36,973 nucleotides of DNA from Brevibacillus massiliensis. Lineage in GTDB: Bacteria > Bacillota > Bacilli > Brevibacillales > Brevibacillaceae. Shown here one piece after another: positions 19,438 through 27,740 of the stretch (positions within the stretch are counted from its first letter, which is position 1; each line of letters opens with the position of its first letter). The position numbers and the translations under genes are program-made. Location: NCBI RefSeq assembly GCF_000311785.1, contig NZ_HE978537.1, positions 28,063 through 65,035 on the forward strand, in the 5' to 3' direction. The notes below the pieces were generated by a model. It saw nothing but the letters and a program-made list of their open reading frames with translations, was not told the origin of the DNA and ran no database searches.

Positions 19438-21005
19438 TAAAGCGCAAATACACCGGAGAAGTAGATGTCGTCATCGTCGGCGCGGGGGCGTCGGGGGGCG
19501 TCCTGGCCAAGGAGTTGAGCGAGGCGGGGATGAGTGTCGTCGTCCTCGATGCGGGTCCGTTTCGCGATCCGCAGAAGGATTTTGCCAGCGATGAATTGTC
19601 AATGAAAAATCTCGGATGGCAGGAGACGCGGATTGTCGACGGCAATCATCCCTTGACCATGGGACACAACAATTCCGGTCGCGGCATCGGCGGCGGAACC
19701 GTCCATTTTACCGCTGTCTTTTTACGTTCTCACGATGTCGATTTCAAGGCGAGGACGCTGGACGGGGTGGCCGATGACTGGCCGCTGGACTACGAAGATC
19801 TGGAACCCTACTACGAGAAGATCGAACGGGAGATTGCGGTATCGGGTCCCAAGCATTTTCCCTGGGGAAACTTCCACGGCCCCTACCCTTACCCGGAGCG
19901 GGAGCCGCTTAGTCCCAACGCATACCTGTTTCAAAACGGCTGCGAAAAGCTGGGGATCCAATCGACCGTGGCTCCCCTGGCGATCCTGTCGGCGCCGTTT
20001 GAAGGCAGGCCGCCGTGCATCAACCGGGGCTTCTGCAACCAGGGCTGCATGCCGGATTCCAAATTCAGCACGCTGATCGTGCACATTCCCAAGGCGATCG
20101 CAGCCGGTGCCGAGGTATTGGCCGACTGCATGGTCACCCAGGTGCTCGTCGGAAAAGACGGCAGGGCTGCGGGCGTCACCTTCGTCCACGATGGCGTCAC
20201 CTATGAACAGAGAGCCAAACTGGTCATCCTCTCTGCCTATGTCGTGGAAACCCCGCGGCTGCTGCTGAATTCGGCCACGCCCCAGTTTCCCGACGGCCTG
20301 GCCAACAGCAGCGGGATGGTCGGCAAATCGATCATGGTGCACAGCAGCCACGACGTCTACGCCAAGTTTGACTACGAGATTCGCCTGTATAAAGGGACGC
20401 CGGTGCTGGCCACTACGCAGGATTTTTACCGCACCAACCCGAACAACGATTTTGTCCGCGGCTATACGCTGCACGCCCACGGGGCAAGACCGGTCGCCTT
20501 TGCCACAGGTATCGCCAAAGCTGAGGGCGGCCCGATCTGGGGTTCCCGCATGAGGGAAGCTTTGCTCGACTACAACTACTACGGCCGGGTCACGCTGGTC
20601 GGCGAGGTCCTGCCGGACGTCAGCAATCAGGTCACGCTCGTCGATGAAAAGGACGAGTACGGACTGCCGCGGGCAAAAGTGACCTTCAGCTACGGGGAAA
20701 ACGACCAGAGGTTAATCAAGCACGCGGTCAAGACGATGAGTGCCATTATGGAAGCGGAAGGGGGCAAAGTGGAATTCGTCGTGCCTGACACAGCCCACAT
20801 GATGGGCGGCTGCCGGATGGGCGACAACCCGCAGACGTCGGTGGTCAATTCGTTTGGCAGAAGCCATGACATCCCCAACCTGTTCATCTGCGACGCCTCG
20901 ATCTTCGTCACTTCCGGCGGAGGCAATCCGACCAACACCGTCATGGCGCTGGCGGCGAGAACAGCAGATTACATCAAGGAAAAAGCGAGCATGCGGGAAT
21001 TGTAA
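19434..21005 (+). CDS. GMC family FAD-dependent oxidoreductase
   Basis: Flavoprotein of 523 residues, the likely catalytic subunit of a sugar or sugar-acid dehydrogenase. The FAD-binding loop VGAGASGGVLAKELSEAG is near the N-terminus, GRGIGGGTVHFTA is the second FAD contact, CINRGFCNQGCMPDSK contains three cysteines as in gluconate-dehydrogenase-type enzymes, and the C-terminus has HMMGGCRMG and GGGNPTNTVMALAARTAD with the catalytic residues. I use the ATG at 19434 overlapping the subunit 3 stop; frames upstream overlap that gene. The substrate and electron acceptor are unknown; no cytochrome c gene follows. Confidence 0.92.
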   Translation: MIKRKYTGEVDVVIVGAGASGGVLAKELSEAGMSVVVLDAGPFRDPQKDFASDELSMKNLGWQETRIVDGNHPLTMGHNNSGRGIGGGTVHFTAVFLRSHDVDFKARTLDGVADDWPLDYEDLEPYYEKIEREIAVSGPKHFPWGNFHGPYPYPEREPLSPNAYLFQNGCEKLGIQSTVAPLAILSAPFEGRPPCINRGFCNQGCMPDSKFSTLIVHIPKAIAAGAEVLADCMVTQVLVGKDGRAAGVTFVHDGVTYEQRAKLVILSAYVVETPRLLLNSATPQFPDGLANSSGMVGKSIMVHSSHDVYAKFDYEIRLYKGTPVLATTQDFYRTNPNNDFVRGYTLHAHGARPVAFATGIAKAEGGPIWGSRMREALLDYNYYGRVTLVGEVLPDVSNQVTLVDEKDEYGLPRAKVTFSYGENDQRLIKHAVKTMSAIMEAEGGKVEFVVPDTAHMMGGCRMGDNPQTSVVNSFGRSHDIPNLFICDASIFVTSGGGNPTNTVMALAARTADYIKEKASMREL

Positions 21006-21029
21006 AAAGCCGGTTTACCCGGCTTTTTT
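21005..21029. terminator. Bidirectional terminator
   Basis: AAAGCCGG pairs with CCGGCTTT, with A-rich and T-rich flanks on both sides. It serves the GMC gene on the plus strand, and its stem overlaps the 3' end of the convergent HExxH gene. Confidence 0.85.
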
Positions 21030-21503
21030 GCATAGGTCCCGATAGCAGCTGCTGGCGAACTGGTCCGCCGCCGCTTCAAACGGCAGCTCCCGGTAATCGG
21101 CTGCCGCCTTTGCCAGCTTGGCCCGGCCTGTGCTCGTCGCCAGCAGCCCTTTGCTTCCGGCTTGTCTGATCAGGTTTGCCGCATCGGCGAGATGGGCGCA
21201 TTCGTGAAACAGGATAAAGTAAGGCAGGTGTCTTTGCGGCACGCCGTACCGGGATAATACCTGTCTTTCATCGGCAGTAAGGTAGCGGTCATAGGGAATT
21301 TGTATATCGATTCTCGCTTGTCGCAAGGTTCGGTTCAACATGGCGGAGCCGTTGTAAAAGGGCCCCCAGGTGACAACGAGCGTCACGGGTAAGGTGATGC
21401 CTGTCTTTGCGGCGAGCCGGTCCAACTGCTCTTCCAGCCGCCTCTTCCAGACGCGAAGGCGCAGACTGCGCCACTTATGCTTGAGGAAGGCGTGTTTGAG
21501 CAT
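21015..21503 (-). CDS. Small HExxH protein, putative gluzincin-like metalloprotease
   Basis: Protein of 162 residues that I cannot assign to a named gene. H100-E101-C-A-H104 in FILFHECAHLADAAN is a zinc HExxH motif, and E143-AAA-D147 in LPFEAAADQFA resembles the downstream ExxxD glutamate ligand of gluzincins. The N-terminal part is basic and there is no signal peptide or membrane segment, so it would act in the cytoplasm. GGGAGGAGGTGCAAGCAC precedes the ATG. The stop codon lies inside the shared terminator stem. The substrate is unknown. Confidence 0.75.
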   Translation of the reverse strand: MLKHAFLKHKWRSLRLRVWKRRLEEQLDRLAAKTGITLPVTLVVTWGPFYNGSAMLNRTLRQARIDIQIPYDRYLTADERQVLSRYGVPQRHLPYFILFHECAHLADAANLIRQAGSKGLLATSTGRAKLAKAAADYRELPFEAAADQFASSCYRDLCKKAG

Positions 21504-21570
21504 GTGCTTGCACCTCCTCCCTCACGATATAACGAATCCGCGCCGGAAGACAACTTGAAAATACAGGATA

Positions 21571-22440
21571 TCAGCCGTTAATCACGACCCCGCCGTTGAC
21601 ATGGATGATCTGGCCGCTGATGTAGGAAGCGTCGTCCGAGGCCAAAAACACGTAGGCAGGAGCGATTTCCTGCGGCTGTCCGGCCCGCTTCATCGGGGTC
21701 GTGCTCCCCCAGCTGGCCACCTGGTCGGCGGGGAAAGAAGCCGGGATCAGCGGAGCCCAGACCGTGCCGGGTGCGACGCCGTTCACACGGATGCCCCTGC
21801 CGACCAGCGATTTGGACAAAGAGCGGGTGAACGAGACGATCGCTCCTTTGGTCGCGGAATAGTCGATCAATTGTTCGTTCCCTTCATAGGCAGCCAGCGA
21901 TGCCGCGTTGATGATCGCGCTGCCCGGCGGAAGGTGGGGCAGCGCCGCCTTCGTCAGATAGAACATGGAAAAAAAGTTGGTGCGAAACGTCCGCTCCATC
22001 TGTTCGCTCGTGATGTTCTCAAGGCTGTTTTGCACCCACTGCTCAGCCGCGTTGTTGACCAGGATATCGAGTCGGCCGAACTGGCTGACCGTCTGCTGAA
22101 CCACCTGCCGGCAAAAGGCTTCGTTGCCGAGATCGCCCGCCAGCGGCAGGCAGCGGCGCCCTTTTTGCTCGATGTAATACTTGGTTTCATTGGCGTCATC
22201 GTGTTCATCGAGGTAGACGATCGCGACGTCGGCGCCTTCCTTGGCGAAGGCAATCGAGATCGCCCGCCCCTGCCCGCTGTCTCCTCCGGTCACGATCGCC
22301 ACCTTGCCCTGCAGCTTGCCGCTGGCCTTATACGCCGGATTGTCAAACAGGGGACGCGGATTCATCAAAGTCTCCAGGCCGGGCTGCCTGTCCTGGTGCT
22401 GTGGGGGGAAAGCTGGTGTCGGATTGGTGTTGGCATGCAT
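21571..22440 (-). CDS. SDR family oxidoreductase (YdaD/YhxC-like)
   Basis: Short-chain dehydrogenase of 289 residues with a proline-rich N-terminal extension typical of the general-stress-protein 39 group (residues 1-40), the cofactor loop TGGDSGQGRAIS, NNAAEQW, a Ser in INAASLAAYEG and the catalytic YSATKGAIVSF. It ends in IIHVNGGVVING. AAAGGAGCAGCCAGC precedes the ATG. It follows the TPP-dependent enzyme gene by 24 bp and is probably co-transcribed. B. subtilis homologues of both are general stress genes. The substrate is unknown. Confidence 0.9.
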   Translation of the reverse strand: MHANTNPTPAFPPQHQDRQPGLETLMNPRPLFDNPAYKASGKLQGKVAIVTGGDSGQGRAISIAFAKEGADVAIVYLDEHDDANETKYYIEQKGRRCLPLAGDLGNEAFCRQVVQQTVSQFGRLDILVNNAAEQWVQNSLENITSEQMERTFRTNFFSMFYLTKAALPHLPPGSAIINAASLAAYEGNEQLIDYSATKGAIVSFTRSLSKSLVGRGIRVNGVAPGTVWAPLIPASFPADQVASWGSTTPMKRAGQPQEIAPAYVFLASDDASYISGQIIHVNGGVVING

Positions 22441-22464
22441 GCTGGCTGCTCCTTTCAGGCAGAT

Positions 22465-24099
22465 TTATCGGAAGTCCGGATGAGCGACAGGCGCGGTGTT
22501 GACGTCTACCAAAACAGGAGAGGCGGAATCGAATGCCCGCCGGAGCACCTCCGTCAACTCCGCGGCGGATTCCACCCGGTACGCCAGCCAGCCGCAGGCC
22601 TGGGCTACACTGACAAAGTCAGGCATCCGCATGATCGTCCCTTCCGGTATGTACCCCTTCTCGACCATTTTGTCGCGTTCCATCTGCAGCGACCCATTGC
22701 GAAAAAGGACGACAACGACGGGAAGCCCGTACTGGGATGCGGTCAACAGGTCGGCCAGCACCATTCCCAGACCGCCATCGCCGACCACCGCTATGACCTG
22801 CCTCTCCGGTGTGCTGATCTTTGCCGCCAGCGCCGCCGGCAGCCCGAAGCCCATGGTTCGCCAGTGGCGGGATAACAGCACGATTTGACCCTTGGCTCGA
22901 AAGTTGCGCAGGAACCAGACCGTGGAATCCCCCGTATCCAGGGTGATAATCGCGTTTTCGGCAGCGCACTGTTCGATGGCCCTGACGATTGCTGGCGGCG
23001 GGACAGGAGAACCCGGCTCCCTCCCCTCCAGTTCGTTTTGCCTGCGCCAGATTTGGATAACCTCGCGGACGTGGCGCATCCAGTCCGTCTCGCCGGAATG
23101 CCCCTGCATTTCGGCAAGGATGAGCGGGATTGCGGCTTCCGCCTCGCAGGCCAGTCCGATTTCACAGGGGATGCCGCGGCCGAGATTGGCCGCCCGCTTG
23201 TCGATCTGAACGATGCGGGCGCCTGTCGGAACGTACCCCTCCGGCCACCAGGATGTGCCCACGGCAAGCACGACATCGGCCTGGACGAAGACACCCGCAG
23301 CCAGCGGATTTCCGCCCTCGCCCAGACCGCCGAGCAGATGCGGGTGATCGTCCGGCAGCATCCCGACAGCACCGTAACTGAGCGCAATCCCCGCTCCCCA
23401 TGATTGGGCCAGCTGTGCCAGAGATTTTGCCGCCGGCCTCGAACCGGTTCCCGCCAGGATCATCGGCCGGTCGGCAGAACGAAGCAGATTGATCGCATGC
23501 TGCAAGGACTCGCGATCGGGAACAGATCGGGAGACGGTCATTTTGGGCCGCGGCCTGACTGTCGTCGTCAGTGAAAAGACATCGGCAGGAATCGAAAGAT
23601 GGGAAACAGCGCCGTGGGCCAACGAATGATGCAGCGCGCAAGTGAGCACATCGACGACAGCGTCAGGATGGGCGAGCAGCGTGCTGTAGCTGGCGATGGG
23701 ACTGACCAGCTCCTGTTGATTCAGATACTGCTTGTGATGCGTGCCCAGTTTACTCAGCGGGACCTGGCCGGTGATCGCCAATACGGGAACGCGATCGCCG
23801 CCGGCATCACCCAGCCCGCTCAGCAGATTGCACAACCCCGGTCCCATCTGTGCCGCGCAAACCCCAATCCCGCCGGTCAGCTTCGCTTCCGCCGACGCCA
23901 TCATCGCGGCAACCTGCTCGTGCCGGACCGCGATAAACTGGATCGCATGCTGTCTGGCAATGGCGTCAAGCAGACCGAAGATGCTGTCGCCGACAACACC
24001 GTAAATCCGTTTGACGCCCCAAAGCCGCAGTTGTTCCAGAATGACTTCTGCAACGGTATGGGGGGCAGCGTTAACAGGGATTTGCGCAAGATCGGACAT
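22465..24099 (-). CDS. Thiamine pyrophosphate-dependent enzyme, pyruvate oxidase-like (YdaP-like)
   Basis: Protein of 544 residues with the three-domain fold of pyruvate oxidase and acetolactate synthase. The catalytic Glu is in AVRHEQVAAMMASAEAKLTG, and the TPP-binding GDG...N motif spans VVGDGGLGMVLADLL to VLFRNGS. The AQMGPGLCNLLSGLGDA segment and overall length favour a YdaP-type pyruvate oxidase over acetolactate synthase; true substrate specificity cannot be read from sequence. AAAGGAGCTATCCTG precedes the ATG. It is first of a two-gene unit with the SDR. GGGAA-ATTA-TTCCC at 24134-24147 is a possible operator upstream. Confidence 0.88.
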   Translation of the reverse strand: MSDLAQIPVNAAPHTVAEVILEQLRLWGVKRIYGVVGDSIFGLLDAIARQHAIQFIAVRHEQVAAMMASAEAKLTGGIGVCAAQMGPGLCNLLSGLGDAGGDRVPVLAITGQVPLSKLGTHHKQYLNQQELVSPIASYSTLLAHPDAVVDVLTCALHHSLAHGAVSHLSIPADVFSLTTTVRPRPKMTVSRSVPDRESLQHAINLLRSADRPMILAGTGSRPAAKSLAQLAQSWGAGIALSYGAVGMLPDDHPHLLGGLGEGGNPLAAGVFVQADVVLAVGTSWWPEGYVPTGARIVQIDKRAANLGRGIPCEIGLACEAEAAIPLILAEMQGHSGETDWMRHVREVIQIWRRQNELEGREPGSPVPPPAIVRAIEQCAAENAIITLDTGDSTVWFLRNFRAKGQIVLLSRHWRTMGFGLPAALAAKISTPERQVIAVVGDGGLGMVLADLLTASQYGLPVVVVLFRNGSLQMERDKMVEKGYIPEGTIMRMPDFVSVAQACGWLAYRVESAAELTEVLRRAFDSASPVLVDVNTAPVAHPDFR

Positions 24100-24194
24100 C
24101 AGGATAGCTCCTTTGCACGAAAATGTATATCAAGGGAAATTATTCCCCATTCAAAGGAGAAGCATCCAAAACCCGTTAGTAATCCCGCACAGTA

Positions 24195-24235
24195 AAAGAG
24201 CATCGGGGAAACTTCTTCTTTCCCCGATGCTCTTT
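24195..24235 (-). terminator. Long perfect hairpin, terminator of the ligase gene
   Basis: A perfect 17-bp stem from AAAGAGCATCGGGGAAA to its complement, with a 7-nt loop and T-rich flanks on both strands. It lies 35 bp after the ligase stop and separates it from the TPP-enzyme gene downstream. Confidence 0.9.
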
Positions 24236-24270
24236 CATTCCATTTCGTACAGACGACTCTGGCAATGAAA

Positions 24271-25218
24271 TTATTTACTCTGTGAAAATGTACATTCAGA
24301 TACATGAACATCAACAATTGCCTGAATACTGGGGTGTCTCATTGTGGCACCCGGAGTCCATTCCAAAAACTGGACTTTCACGACGATCTCCGGTTTTACC
24401 CAAATCGCTCCTTTGATCCTCTCAGGTTGATTTGCAAAGGGTTTGCTGTCGATGGTCAGTGTCAGTATCTTCTCGGTAAGGTTTTCCCAGTCCTTATGAT
24501 TCAATTTTCCCGTGCCAACATGGCCGATGTACACGAAATGGCCGCTTCCATCGTATAAACCGAGAAGTAACGCGTTAACAACGCCATTGCGAAACGTTGC
24601 CCCGCCGACAGCAGCAAACAGGTCGCGTAAAATTTTCTTCTTTTGCCATCGTTTGTCTTTTCCGTGAATCACGTACTGGCTTTCCAGGTCCTTGCAAACG
24701 ATCCCTTCCATATCGTGTTGCTTCATGACCTGAAATAAAGCGTCCCCGTCGGGAAAATTCTGCACGATTTGCACATTGGGATTCTCTGTAATGATGTGCT
24801 GCAGGATCTGCTGTCGATCCGACAATTTTTGGTCTACAATCCAACTTCCGTTATAGTATAAAACGTCAAAAATCATATAGGTAACGGGTATTTGCTTGAT
24901 CGCCAATTCTATACTTTTACTCTTTCGTAAACTGTCCCGTTTCATGATCTCATGAAAGGACGGTCTTTTGTCGTCAAAAGCGATGATTTCCCCATCAAGA
25001 ATAACGGATGATGCGGAACAATACTTTTGGATGTCCCCTAATTCAGGGTACTGTTTCGTACGATCATGCAGTCTTCTGTTGACGAAACGTACCTCATGCC
25101 CATTGAAGTACGCAAGCATTCGAACCCCGTCCCACTTTATTTGTGCAACCCAGTTTTCCCCTTGGGGGATTTGACTTGTGATGATTGGCTCAAACGGAAC
25201 GACAGGTTTTAAGTCCAT
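24271..25218 (-). CDS. Stand-alone ATP-dependent DNA ligase (LigD ligase-type)
   Basis: DNA ligase of 315 residues corresponding to the ligase domain of LigD. Nucleotidyltransferase motif I has the adenylated Lys28 in KWDGVR; motif III is LDGEIIAFD, motif IV DMEGIVCKD, and the OB-fold end has WVKPEIVVKVQFLEWT with the final RHPS motif. There is no polymerase or phosphoesterase domain. The ATG at 25218 is used because GGAGG is 5 nt upstream. Together with Ku (15978) and the polymerase (34049) it can supply non-homologous end joining. It is somewhat more AT-rich than its left-hand neighbours. Confidence 0.93.
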   Translation of the reverse strand: MDLKPVVPFEPIITSQIPQGENWVAQIKWDGVRMLAYFNGHEVRFVNRRLHDRTKQYPELGDIQKYCSASSVILDGEIIAFDDKRPSFHEIMKRDSLRKSKSIELAIKQIPVTYMIFDVLYYNGSWIVDQKLSDRQQILQHIITENPNVQIVQNFPDGDALFQVMKQHDMEGIVCKDLESQYVIHGKDKRWQKKKILRDLFAAVGGATFRNGVVNALLLGLYDGSGHFVYIGHVGTGKLNHKDWENLTEKILTLTIDSKPFANQPERIKGAIWVKPEIVVKVQFLEWTPGATMRHPSIQAIVDVHVSECTFSQSK

Positions 25219-25271
25219 ACAAACCTCCACAACTCTCTGATGCTTACAGTTTGTCCTGGTTAAATTGATTT

Positions 25272-25289
25272 TTTACACAAACGTGTAAA
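25272..25289. repeat. Palindrome between the ligase and arylsulfotransferase-like genes
   Basis: TTTACAC-AAAC-GTGTAAA is a perfect 7-bp inverted repeat about 54 bp upstream of the ligase start. It lacks a T tract on the minus strand, so it could be an operator as readily as a weak terminator. Confidence 0.4.
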
Positions 25290-25306
25290 CACAGGGGCTG
25301 CAGGCG

Positions 25307-26871
25307 CTACTCATGTTCTGCTTGTTCCGCTTGGACAATCTGTGACACACCAATTACCTGGCCGCGAAAATCCAATGCGCGCACCTGAAAATAGGGCCCC
25401 GCTGAAGGAACGTGAATATCTGTTTCAAATCCGGTACGCGGGGCGCTGTCTACCACCGCTGCCAAGCTTTTACGGGTTGGACCAGCCAGTACCTGCCAAG
25501 CGGCCGTTTCAGTCGAACCGTTCCACGATGCATACACATTCGCAGCATCTTCATTCAGAACGACATCCATGCTGGGTGGATAAAGCGGCAAACCTACCCA
25601 TTCATTTTTAAACGCCCTGTAAGAGAGATTTTGACCCGGAAATCGCATATCATATATAAAATTCAAGGAAGGATCTTTTGCCGTATTACCCGCATTTTTA
25701 TATTCAGAAAGATACGATTCCTGTCCCCATCCAACGAATTGATTTCCGTTGGATAGTTTTTGAACATTTCCTTGACTTGGAACAAACAGCTTTGGATCGT
25801 GATAATAAGTTCGATCTGCATTGGCAGTCATGTTTTTGAAATCGAGCTTAAGGATTAAGCCGTGTGCTTGGCTTTGGGGCGGAGAGCTTGAGGAAGCGCA
25901 ACAAGCATCATCAAACATACTGATCCTGTTTCCAGGTCTGTAACGCGCATCATGCTGCCAGGAAAATCCGGCTTTTGGACCAAGGGTAAAATCGCTTTTT
26001 TTCCGCCGAGCTGCCAAATGATATTCCCCGTTTCCTTGTCAACATGATAAATGGCCCACATGTTCCGCATGCTGATCAAAAGTGTATTGTTTGGCCCCTC
26101 TTCAACAGAATTCACGTGAAAACAGTCCCATATATTATGGGAGCTCGTTGCAGATGACGCGGGCAGCATCGAGTCGGCCGGGTTCACATGTTCCAGCACA
26201 TCCCAAAAGAAAAGCAGCCTGCCTGTTGCGAGATCGACTTCTTGAATGGAGTAATTGTCAACATAGCCATTTGCCGGCCCTCCATACGGTGTCAGATCTA
26301 CCGGTACTTGTTTTACAGCGGTAAACAATGCCGTATGTCGCTGAGTAATCGTAAACTCGTGAACATCGGCAGTGAACCCCCTTTTGGCCTTGACTCGCTT
26401 GATCACGTTATAATTCTGATTCAGGATTTGGAAAAAAGCGCCAGGTTCAGGATCCCCTGCCGGAAGATTGGGATGTGCGGACTGAGTTCCTGATATCGTT
26501 CCTTGCCACATGGTAAGAACGGGGCGCCCGTTGTAGGATTGGACTCGAAAGTCCGTATTTTGCGTAAAAATGCTGTCGAGCGGCCGAAACCAGACCGGGT
26601 TGCCAGCCTGATCCATGATCAGTGCACCTGTTTGACCTATCATCTTGACTCCAAACGGAACATACGGCGCAACGAAGATGAAGCCGGGAGCTGTTCCCGG
26701 CTTATTCACATTTATCGTAACCTTCATCGGATGCAAGTCGGGGGCCGAAACAAATCTCCACGCTTGTGAGCTTGGATTGCCCGCTGCCATGTCATCCGTA
26801 TGTGTATACATGCGGGATGACAGTTTCCCCGTCGTGCGTCCTTTCCGTTTTTTTCCTTTATTTTTGGGCAT
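25307..26871 (-). pseudogene. Arylsulfotransferase (ASST)-like protein, frameshifted at an A7 tract
   Basis: Two overlapping frames make up one protein of the arylsulfotransferase (Arylsulfotran) family. The first (26871 down to 25855) reads through ETGNIIWQLGGKK and then loses similarity; the second frame resumes at KKSDFTLGPKAGFSWQHDAR and continues to 25307. The switch lies in a run of seven A residues (minus strand, 25996-26002): eight A residues would give GGKKSDF and restore one reading frame of about 520 residues. No signal peptide is visible. It could be a true pseudogene, a sequencing error, a phase-variable gene, or one decoded by slippage on A-AAA-AAA. Confidence 0.8.
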
Positions 26872-26966
26872 GGGTTAACACTCTCCCTTCCATACCATTC
26901 TTATGAATGAAGGGAAAAAGTGTGCTTATGCCTAGACCGGGCGGGGGAGGTTCTTTCCATCCTGAT

Positions 26967-27356
26967 TCAAGCGGCGTTCAACGCTTTCCTGACTTTTCTT
27001 GCAAAAATCAACGGTTTTTCAACAGACTCGATATTGACATATAGTAACCGCGGATTTTCGAACAACCATTCGTTGTGTATGGACGATACCTTGATGCCCT
27101 GTTCACGGATGACAGAAACAAATGGCTCCACTTCTTTTGGTAACAAGGCAATTCTTCCCAAACACAACGCCTTGCCGCTTTTCCGATTGAATGATTCGAA
27201 TGAGAAGGAAGATGTCACCGTAAACCTTTTTGACAAAATGATCGCGTTCATTTGATTTCGTGATAGGGTAGCCACGCACTTTCCACCGGCAAATCCAGGC
27301 TGCCCGCCTATCACTTTGGCAAGCTGGCGGCAAAGTGTCTTTTCCTTGTTCAGCAT
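26967..27356 (-). CDS. DUF1259 (LppY/LpqO-like) domain protein
   Basis: Protein of 129 residues that looks like a single DUF1259 domain: GRIALLPKEVEPFVSVIREQGIKVSSIHNEWLFENPRLLYVNI corresponds to the conserved core in which related proteins usually have HNH. Here it is HNE, so a conserved His is replaced. The ATG at 27356 follows AGGAGGAAAATATCT; longer frames upstream are not supported. There is no signal peptide, although many relatives are exported. The function of the family is unknown. Confidence 0.72.
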   Translation of the reverse strand: MLNKEKTLCRQLAKVIGGQPGFAGGKCVATLSRNQMNAIILSKRFTVTSSFSFESFNRKSGKALCLGRIALLPKEVEPFVSVIREQGIKVSSIHNEWLFENPRLLYVNIESVEKPLIFARKVRKALNAA

Positions 27357-27740
27357 AGATATTTTCCTCCTGTTCGCAGAATGGCAAGTGTTTGGGCGGG
27401 GCTTGCCGGAAGAGTCGACCTGTCGGCGGGTTGCTTGATGACCCGCTATTTCCAGCTTCGAGAACACACTGTAATACAAAGAATGTCGGTTCAAAGAAAT
27501 GTGTGTGGGCAGATAGAGTGTTCTATTGGTCTATTTTTCGCCAAACCTCACGCATGCGATTGCGCTGCTCCGGGCACGCCAGGTTCAAAAAGGTTGTGAA
27601 AACAGGTTGCTGGCTCTTATTTTTAACCCGATTTATCCCCTGATCGGGCAAAAATCAGTCTAATTGAACTTTGAATGAGGATACGGATAGCTGTTATAGT
27701 TGTTAGTGAAGACGGCTAATACCGAAAGGATGATACGTTT
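27357..27740. other. Intergenic region
   Basis: I see no supported gene. The right end holds the promoter of the CNNM-type gene. The rest has short frames without ribosome-binding sites or recognisable products. Confidence 0.5.
27671..27700 (+). promoter_or_regulatory. Putative sigma-A promoter of the CNNM/CorC-type gene
   Basis: TTGAAT and TATAGT with 18-bp spacing, about 40 bp upstream of the TTG start codon. Confidence 0.5.

Noticed and set aside
24120-24180. Possible sigma-B promoter before the TPP-dependent enzyme gene (GTTTTG ... GGGGAAT)
   Set aside because: The spacing is 18-19 bp, too long for sigma-B (12-15 bp), although B. subtilis homologues are general stress genes.
27357-27660. 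Plus-strand frames of 70-80 codons in the gap before the CNNM-type gene
   Set aside because: There is no ribosome-binding site and the composition is unlike real proteins of this genome.
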